NCBI GenBank assembly: GCA_003173915.1
Contig: PPGL01000011.1
Coordinates: 1-5,774, forward strand
Source: Candidatus Levyibacteriota bacterium
GTDB lineage: Bacteria > Patescibacteria > Microgenomatia > Levybacterales > UBA12049
Direction of reading: 5' to 3'
DNA: 5,774 nucleotides
Shown: positions 1 to 4,078 of the stretch, in pieces
Position numbering within the stretch: the first letter of the stretch is position 1
Layout: each line of letters begins with the position of its first letter
The notes under the pieces: generated by a model
What the model was told of the DNA's origin: nothing
Database searches by the model: none
Seen by the model: only the letters and a program-made list of their open reading frames with translations
Position numbers and translations under genes: made by a program

Positions 1-1
1 T

Positions 2-2725
2 GATTTCCAACAAATTATTACATTACAACAACCAGTCACTTTTAGCGGACACCTCTACGACACATTAAATAATCCTTTGCCAAATCAATCTATAAGACTA
101 AGTGGAACAAATGCAAATAAATCAACTGCAACAGCGGCAGACGGAAGTTATTCATTACAAGTCCCACCAGGTACGTACACGCTAAACCTGACTCAGAACA
201 ACGGAAATTTGCCAAACATTCCGCAAGGCTATTCTATTTCCGCAACATTCTCACTTACTCAAGATACTGTCGCCAATATAACAATTCCTACCAATAGAGT
301 TACAGTCCATGTACAAGATACTTTTGGAAATCCTGTAAGCGGAGTAACAGTCGGATTTACCCCTAATGGAACTGTTAACTTAATTATCCCGCTGTGGAGT
401 AATGTAAACGGTTCGGGATTCTCCAGTGGGCAAGGATTCACCACGGATTCATCAGGAAATGCGCTTTTGCTGATACTGCCTACAAACACCAGTTCTGGAC
501 GAGGATACACAATTACAGCTACTCCTCCAAATGGAAGCGGATACTCAACCAACAGTGTTTCAAATCTTAATGTCATGAGTAATTTTCAACAAACAATTGT
601 GTTATCACAACCTATTACATTTAGTGGGCATTTGTATGATCCCCTTGGCAATCCTTTAGCAAACCAATCTGTTGGATTAAGTGGAACAAATGCAAATAAG
701 TCGACAATAACGGGTGCTGATGGAAGCTTCTCATTACAAGTTGTTGCCGGATCGTATGTATTAAGTCTTTCTCAAAATGGAGGAAATATTGCAACCATTC
801 CACAGAATTATTCGATTACATCCAACGTGACTCTTTCCCAAAATACAACGGCAAATATTACAATTCCAGCAAATAGAGTAACTGTTCATGTCCAAGATCC
901 ATATGGAAATCCTGTCAGTGGCGTTGCAGTTGTATTCAATTCACTGGGTGCAAAAATAAACCTTACAATCCCTCTGTGGGATAGCGTTACCGGTCAAGGA
1001 TTTTCAAGTGGACAAGGATATACAACGGATTCTTCAGGAAACGTACCTCTCATTATTTTGCCAACTGATATAAGTTCCGGAAGAGGATACACAATCACAG
1101 CTACACCATCTAATGGAAGTGGATTCACAGTAGTAACTGACTCAAACCTTTCTATCATGTCTGATCAAACAGAGTTGATTGCCTTACAATTCTTACATCC
1201 ACAACCAATAACAACAGTAACTCTTTCACCAACACAAAATCCTGATGGAACATACAATAATCCAACAACTGTTACCCTTTCTGCATCTGCATACACAGGC
1301 TTTACCAGTGCTCATACGTATTACACAGTTGATGGAGGCTCCCAACAAACCTATACAACACCATTTAACATTACAGCAGATGGTAGTCACACAATTACGT
1401 ATTGGTCTGTCGACAATGCTGGAGTATACGAAGCACCAAACACCAAAATCTTTACTGTTCATACCAACCAAGCACCAGTTGTTGCACCTCTACCAGATGC
1501 ACAAGTTGTTCAAGGAACAACCTACACTGCAATAGGATCATTTACTGACTCTGATTCTTCTTCCTGGACAGGAACCGTTGACTATGGAGATGGAACGGGA
1601 GCACAAAATCTTACCATTAATTCAGACGAAACCTTTAATCTGTCTCACCAATATGCTGGAGCAGGAACATACACAATTACTGTTTCCATAACAGACAATA
1701 GAGGAGCAACACAAACAGTAACAGCAACAATTGGTGTCACTCCCGCATCCCAACTGGTCTTAGGAATTAATGCAGGAGGAGATACAGAGGGAAATTATAT
1801 TGCAGATACCAATGTAACAGGAGGATCAACGTATTCTGTGAGTGATGCAGTTGATACCACACAGGTTGTCAATCCTGCACCCCAAGCTGTATACCAATCA
1901 TCTCGATATGGGAACTTCACGTATACACTAAACAATCTTACGCCTGGCGGACAGTACACTCTTCGCCTTCATTTCAACGAACTTTATTGGGGAACCTGGC
2001 ATGCAGGATTTTGGGGAGGGGTAGGAAGCAGAGTGTTTAATGTAAGTGTCAATGGAACACCAGAATTATCTAACTTTGATATTGTATCCCAAGCAGGAGG
2101 TCCAGATAAAGCAATCACAGAGCAATTCCCAGTCACTCCGGATAGCAACGGAACCGTAACGATTAATTTTACAACAGTTACTGATAATGCTTTAGTTAAT
2201 GGGATAGAACTCTATTCGGGAACACTTCCTGTTCCTCCACCTCCAACACCGCTGACCAATGTTTCAATAAATGCAGGAGGGAATGCTGCAGGAAACTACA
2301 TTACAGACACAGGTTTTAGCGGAGGGCAATCATACACATCAACAGCATCTGTTGATACCACAGGAATTACCAATCTCGCACCAGAAAGTGTATACCAATC
2401 AGTGCGGTATGGTAATCTGTTTAGTTACTCTATCTTGCATCTTGTACCAAATGCCACGTATCACGTAAATCTTCATTTTAACGAACTCTATTGGGGAACA
2501 GATTTAGCAGGAGGCAATGGTGGAGTTGGAAGCAGAGTGTTTAATGTTGCTATCAACGGAACAAATGTGCTTAATAACTTTGATATTTTTGCTACTGCTG
2601 GTGGAGCAAATAAGGCAATTGTCGAGCCTTTCACTGCAACCTCAGATAGCAATGGTGTAATCACCATATCCTTTACCACTGTTACAGACAATGCAATGGT
2701 GAATGGTATTGAAATCTTCCAGTAA
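2..2725 (+). CDS. Large multidomain secreted/surface protein, 5'-truncated (Ig-like repeats, PKD, two malectin-like domains)
   Basis: The reading frame is open from the first complete codon to a TAA at 2723-2725, giving 907 visible residues; the true start lies upstream. A TTG at 77 is not a credible start, because the codons before it (FQQ...TFSGHLYD) match the start of the next repeat unit. Numbering from base 2, residues 2-194 and 195-388 are two tandem units, each a CarboxypepD_reg-like module (SGHLYD...ADGS) followed by a Big_1/invasin-like module (NRVTVHVQD...TTDSSGN). Residues about 402-488 resemble OmpL47/chitobiase-C Ig modules (YYTVDGG, DNAG). Residues about 491-580 are a PKD domain with YGDGT. 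Residues 585-739 and 753-907 are malectin-like (INAGG, VYQS, RYGN, LHFNELYWG, GSRVFNV, VNGIE), joined by a proline-rich linker. The protein ends in the second malectin, with no LPXTG, membrane anchor or other sorting tail. I infer an extracellular adhesin or glycan-binding role; the ligand is unknown. Confidence 0.9.
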   Translation, partial: DFQQIITLQQPVTFSGHLYDTLNNPLPNQSIRLSGTNANKSTATAADGSYSLQVPPGTYTLNLTQNNGNLPNIPQGYSISATFSLTQDTVANITIPTNRVTVHVQDTFGNPVSGVTVGFTPNGTVNLIIPLWSNVNGSGFSSGQGFTTDSSGNALLLILPTNTSSGRGYTITATPPNGSGYSTNSVSNLNVMSNFQQTIVLSQPITFSGHLYDPLGNPLANQSVGLSGTNANKSTITGADGSFSLQVVAGSYVLSLSQNGGNIATIPQNYSITSNVTLSQNTTANITIPANRVTVHVQDPYGNPVSGVAVVFNSLGAKINLTIPLWDSVTGQGFSSGQGYTTDSSGNVPLIILPTDISSGRGYTITATPSNGSGFTVVTDSNLSIMSDQTELIALQFLHPQPITTVTLSPTQNPDGTYNNPTTVTLSASAYTGFTSAHTYYTVDGGSQQTYTTPFNITADGSHTITYWSVDNAGVYEAPNTKIFTVHTNQAPVVAPLPDAQVVQGTTYTAIGSFTDSDSSSWTGTVDYGDGTGAQNLTINSDETFNLSHQYAGAGTYTITVSITDNRGATQTVTATIGVTPASQLVLGINAGGDTEGNYIADTNVTGGSTYSVSDAVDTTQVVNPAPQAVYQSSRYGNFTYTLNNLTPGGQYTLRLHFNELYWGTWHAGFWGGVGSRVFNVSVNGTPELSNFDIVSQAGGPDKAITEQFPVTPDSNGTVTINFTTVTDNALVNGIELYSGTLPVPPPPTPLTNVSINAGGNAAGNYITDTGFSGGQSYTSTASVDTTGITNLAPESVYQSVRYGNLFSYSILHLVPNATYHVNLHFNELYWGTDLAGGNGGVGSRVFNVAINGTNVLNNFDIFATAGGANKAIVEPFTATSDSNGVITISFTTVTDNAMVNGIEIFQ
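5..583 (+). repeat. Tandem coding repeat, unit 1 (~193 residues)
   Basis: This is the first visible copy of a tandem unit in the surface-protein gene, running from FQQ at the left edge to the asparagine before the next FQQ. It shares with unit 2 the landmarks TFSGHLYD, LSGTNANKST, IPQ-YSI, ANITIP, NRVTVHVQD, FSSGQG, TTDSSGN and SSGRGYTITATP. A 22-nt stretch at 99-120 is identical to 678-699, an offset of exactly 579 nt. More copies may lie upstream of the window. Confidence 0.88.
584..1165 (+). repeat. Tandem coding repeat, unit 2 (~194 residues)
   Basis: This second copy of the 579-nt unit is one codon longer than unit 1. It is followed by a degenerate start of a third unit (DQTELIALQFLHPQPI, compared with NFQQTIVLSQPI), which then runs into the OmpL47-like module. 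The repeats therefore end at about 1165-1210. Confidence 0.85.
1754..2722 (+). repeat. Tandem pair of malectin-like domains within the surface-protein gene
   Basis: The two C-terminal domains (about 1754-2221 and 2258-2722) are clear paralogues. Both contain INAGG, a D-GGxxY segment, VDTT, VYQS-RYGN, LHFNELYWG, GVGSRVFNV, NNFDI/SNFDI, AGG-KAI and DNAxVNGIE. A 20-nt stretch beginning at 2024 recurs identically at 2528, an offset of 504 nt. They are joined by a short linker rich in Pro (PVPPPPTP). This fits a recent intragenic domain duplication. Malectin-family folds bind carbohydrates, but the ligand cannot be read from the sequence. Confidence 0.85.
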
Positions 2726-2808
2726 TCTTCGAAGTTCTCCTTGGCAAAGAGATATTCCCTTCGCAAGAAATCAAAAGTACTCGCTGAGAATAACAAATAA
2801 AAAGCTGT

Positions 2809-2838
2809 AAGTAAAGTGAACTTGGAGTTTCTTTACTT
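2809..2838 (+). terminator. Hairpin in the intergenic region, possible terminator of the surface-protein gene
   Basis: The arms AAGTAAAG (2809-2816) and CTTTACTT (2831-2838) pair perfectly over 8 bp. After a single bulged T (2817), an inner GAACT/AGTTT stem (one G.U pair) closes on a TGG loop. The hairpin lies 84 nt past the surface-protein stop and before the csoR promoter. It is A+T-rich and its downstream tail (CTTG, then A's) is a poor U-tract, so intrinsic termination is plausible but not certain. Confidence 0.45.
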
Positions 2839-2850
2839 CTTGAAAAACGT

Positions 2851-2866
2851 TGTGATTTACATCACA
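2851..2866. promoter_or_regulatory. Crp/Fnr-family-type binding site (TGTGA-N6-TCACA)
   Basis: TGTGAT (2851-2856) and ATCACA (2861-2866) form a perfect 6+6 inverted repeat with a TTAC spacer, matching the TGTGA-N6-TCACA pattern recognised by Crp and by Bacillus-type Fnr. Its centre (2858.5) lies about 36 nt upstream of the start site predicted from the -10 at 2883, overlapping the position of a weak -35. That fits an activator touching RNA polymerase. Which protein binds it, if any, is unknown from the window. Confidence 0.5.
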
Positions 2867-2879
2867 GTGCCTGTTTTAA

Positions 2880-2888
2880 TGATATGAT
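2880..2888 (+). promoter_or_regulatory. Extended -10 promoter of the copper operon
   Basis: TGA-TATGAT (2880-2888) is a TGn-extended -10 with a hexamer one base from consensus. The -35 position for a 17-nt spacer (CATCAC, 2860-2865) is poor, as expected for an extended -10 promoter or one helped by an activator. Transcription would start near 2894-2896, at the left edge of the CsoR operator, giving a leader of roughly 18 nt. Confidence 0.5.
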
Positions 2889-2891
2889 GTA

Positions 2892-2912
2892 ATATACCCC
2901 TAGGGGGTATAT
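2892..2912. promoter_or_regulatory. CsoR operator (ATATACCCCTAGGGGGTATAT)-type G/C-tract palindrome
   Basis: The core CCCCTAGGGG (2897-2906) is a perfect palindrome flanked by TATA/TATA arms, with one extra G at 2907. A C-tract, TA centre and G-tract inside A+T arms is the typical operator form for copper-sensing CsoR repressors, and a csoR gene starts at the next base. Its placement over the predicted transcription start would let bound CsoR block RNA polymerase. Cu(I) binding to CsoR would release it, giving autoregulated, copper-induced expression of the operon. Confidence 0.85.
2902..2907 (+). promoter_or_regulatory. Shine-Dalgarno of csoR embedded in its operator
   Basis: AGGGGG (2902-2907) can pair with the anti-Shine-Dalgarno sequence through one G.U pair and sits 5 nt before the ATG at 2913. 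It is the right half of the CsoR operator, so the same bases would serve as operator and ribosome binding site. An in-frame TAG at 2901-2903 rules out any start further upstream. Confidence 0.55.
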
Positions 2913-3185
2913 ATGGCGTACAGACCAAAAGATACACAAGAAAGAATCCTACACCGTCTCAAGATCGCAAAAGGACAGCTTGAGAATGTTATCAAAATGG
3001 TTGAAGATGATGAGTACTGCATTGATGTTCTTACGCAGCTGCAAGCAGTAGAAAGTCAGCTTAAAGGGACAGGAAATGTTCTCCTAGAAAACCACTTAAA
3101 CGGTTGTGTTGCGGATGCAATCAGTAAAGGAAAGAAAGACGAAGCAATTAATGAAATAATGCAGGTATTTAAAAAAAATGAATAA
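2913..3185 (+). CDS. csoR: CsoR-type Cu(I)-sensing transcriptional repressor
   Basis: This 90-residue protein belongs to the all-helical CsoR/RcnR/FrmR (DUF156) family and has the family's usual length. It carries the R-LKRxxGQ-like N-terminus (ILHRLKIAKGQLENV), the YCIDVLTQLQAV helix and the NHLNGCV segment. The Cu(I) ligands Cys36, His61 and Cys65 are all present, with the second-shell residues Tyr35 and Glu81; these positions coincide with Mycobacterium tuberculosis CsoR numbering. The C-H-C set argues against the Ni sensor RcnR, the formaldehyde sensor FrmR and the persulfide sensor CstR, which lack this combination. It is cytoplasmic and should bind DNA as an oligomer without copper. The ATG abuts its own operator. 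Its last 8 nt overlap the start of the next gene, and the operon encodes copper proteins, which supports the copper assignment. Confidence 0.93.
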   Translation: MAYRPKDTQERILHRLKIAKGQLENVIKMVEDDEYCIDVLTQLQAVESQLKGTGNVLLENHLNGCVADAISKGKKDEAINEIMQVFKKNE

Positions 3186-3693
3186 GAAACTATTATTTTT
3201 TATCCCTCCAGTAATTATCATCCTTTTTGGACTTGGTGTGATTGTTGCAAAAAACAGATTCTTTACTCCACAAAAAACTCACTACCACGCTGGGTTTGTT
3301 GTTTTTCAAAATAATAAAAAGATAGATTTTTCAGATACAAAATACATGTTTCTTGAACCATGCGTGTTAAACAATAAACATGAAGACTCAGATGAAGATA
3401 TTCAGATAGAAAAGGCGCATTTGCATGACAACGTAGGTGATTTAGTTCATATTGAGCGTACAGGAGCAATTTGGCAGGACTTATTCACCAACATTCATTT
3501 CCCAATTAATTATTCTCAAGTAACCGCATATATAAATGGAAAGCAGACGCAAAACTTCCAGCTTCAGGCAATTCATAATGATGATAGCCTTGTTGTTTTT
3601 ATAGGTAAAGATGACACCAAATTATTATCTCAAGCTGTTACTAAAAGCTATATAGAAAAAATGGCGAAGAAAAGTACAACCTGTGGAGACTAA
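3178..3693 (+). CDS. Membrane-anchored His-rich conserved hypothetical protein of the copper operon
   Basis: This 171-residue protein has no function I can assign from a named family. Residues 5-24 are a hydrophobic segment after MNKK, with no lipobox cysteine and no obvious signal-peptidase site, so a signal anchor with an outward-facing soluble domain is likely. That domain has two HxH motifs (H35-Y-H37 and H81-L-H83) plus Met57, Cys62, His68, His91, His107, His133 and a near-terminal Cys169, together with an acidic stretch at 69-78 (EDSDEDIQIE). I recall similar proteins (DFSDxKYM, EKAHLHD-GD, DLFTN) as conserved hypotheticals in CPR genomes. The ATG overlaps the csoR end by 8 nt, implying translational coupling; a weak AGGT lies 11 nt upstream. 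Its place between csoR and a cupredoxin gene suggests extracytoplasmic copper binding, which is inference. Other metals or a purely structural role remain possible. Confidence 0.85.
   Translation: MNKKLLFFIPPVIIILFGLGVIVAKNRFFTPQKTHYHAGFVVFQNNKKIDFSDTKYMFLEPCVLNNKHEDSDEDIQIEKAHLHDNVGDLVHIERTGAIWQDLFTNIHFPINYSQVTAYINGKQTQNFQLQAIHNDDSLVVFIGKDDTKLLSQAVTKSYIEKMAKKSTTCGD
3684..3688 (+). promoter_or_regulatory. Shine-Dalgarno deciding the start of the cupredoxin gene
   Basis: TGGAG lies 6 nt before the ATG at 3695. A longer reading from the GTG at 3683 would overlap the preceding gene and consume this ribosome binding site, so the ATG one base after the upstream TAA (3691-3693) is preferred. Confidence 0.65.
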
Positions 3694-3694
3694 T

Positions 3695-4054
3695 ATGCCC
3701 TTGGATAAAATTATTGTTACTATCTTAGGAATTGCAGGAGTAGCATTTACCTATTGGTTTTTTTTAATGAAAAAGGACGACGTAGTAGAGGCAACAGATG
3801 CAATAAATATTACTGTTGAAGGTGGCTATTCACCAAATACCATTTCTATTCCAAAAGGTAAAACCACTAGAATTAATTTCTTTCGAAAAGACCCAAGTAG
3901 TTGTTTGGAAGAAGTGGTATTAGGAGATTTTAAAATCAGAAAATATCTTCCACTCAACCAAAAAGTTAGTATTGCGATTACTCCTGAAAAAGAAGGAACC
4001 TATGATTTTGTTTGTGGAATGAATATGTTTCATGGAAAGTTGATAGTTAAGTAA
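3695..4054 (+). CDS. cupA: CupA-like membrane-anchored cupredoxin, copper chaperone
   Basis: This 119-residue protein starts with a transmembrane segment (about residues 5-25, followed by KKDD) and continues as a single cupredoxin domain (about 36-119) with GGYSPNTI, a FFRKDPSSC segment and a C-terminal YDFVCGMNMFHGKL strand-loop. Cys70, Cys107, Met109 and Met111 are the likely Cu(I) ligands. The Cys-Cys distance of 37 and the CGMxM arrangement match Streptococcus pneumoniae CupA (Cys74, Cys111, Met113, Met115 as I recall them), a membrane-anchored cupredoxin that passes Cu(I) to CopA. It is not a blue-copper electron carrier of the plastocyanin type, because the usual His-Cys-His-Met set is absent; His113 is an additional candidate. 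It sits 1 nt after the His-rich gene and 24 nt before copA, the same cupA-copA order as in pneumococcus, but under CsoR rather than CopY. The alternative name is cupredoxin_1-domain protein. Confidence 0.85.
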   Translation: MPLDKIIVTILGIAGVAFTYWFFLMKKDDVVEATDAINITVEGGYSPNTISIPKGKTTRINFFRKDPSSCLEEVVLGDFKIRKYLPLNQKVSIAITPEKEGTYDFVCGMNMFHGKLIVK

Positions 4055-4078
4055 TACTTGTAGTGAGTTAATCGAACT

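Noticed and set aside
77..79. TTG as the start codon of the surface-protein gene
   Set aside because: The same frame is open back to the window edge, and those codons (FQQ...TFSGHLYD) match the start of the second repeat unit, so the gene begins upstream.
259..576. Reverse-strand open frame within repeat unit 1
   Set aside because: It is antisense to the conserved Big_1-like module; there is no independent evidence for a gene.
5..1165. CRISPR array or mobile element as the source of the regular repeats
   Set aside because: The repeats are ~580 nt long, in frame and protein-coding, with conserved domain motifs; there are no short direct repeats with spacers and no transposase.
2727..2734. 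CTTCGAAG palindrome just after the surface-protein stop
   Set aside because: It is an 8-bp palindrome with no loop and no T-tract; too short to call a terminator or site.
2488..2796. Reverse-strand open frame opposite the second malectin and the intergenic region
   Set aside because: Most of it is antisense to a clear malectin domain, and it has no domain signature or credible promoter.
3683..3685. GTG as the start of the cupredoxin gene
   Set aside because: It would overlap the preceding gene and include the TGGAG ribosome binding site; the ATG at 3695 is correctly spaced from it.
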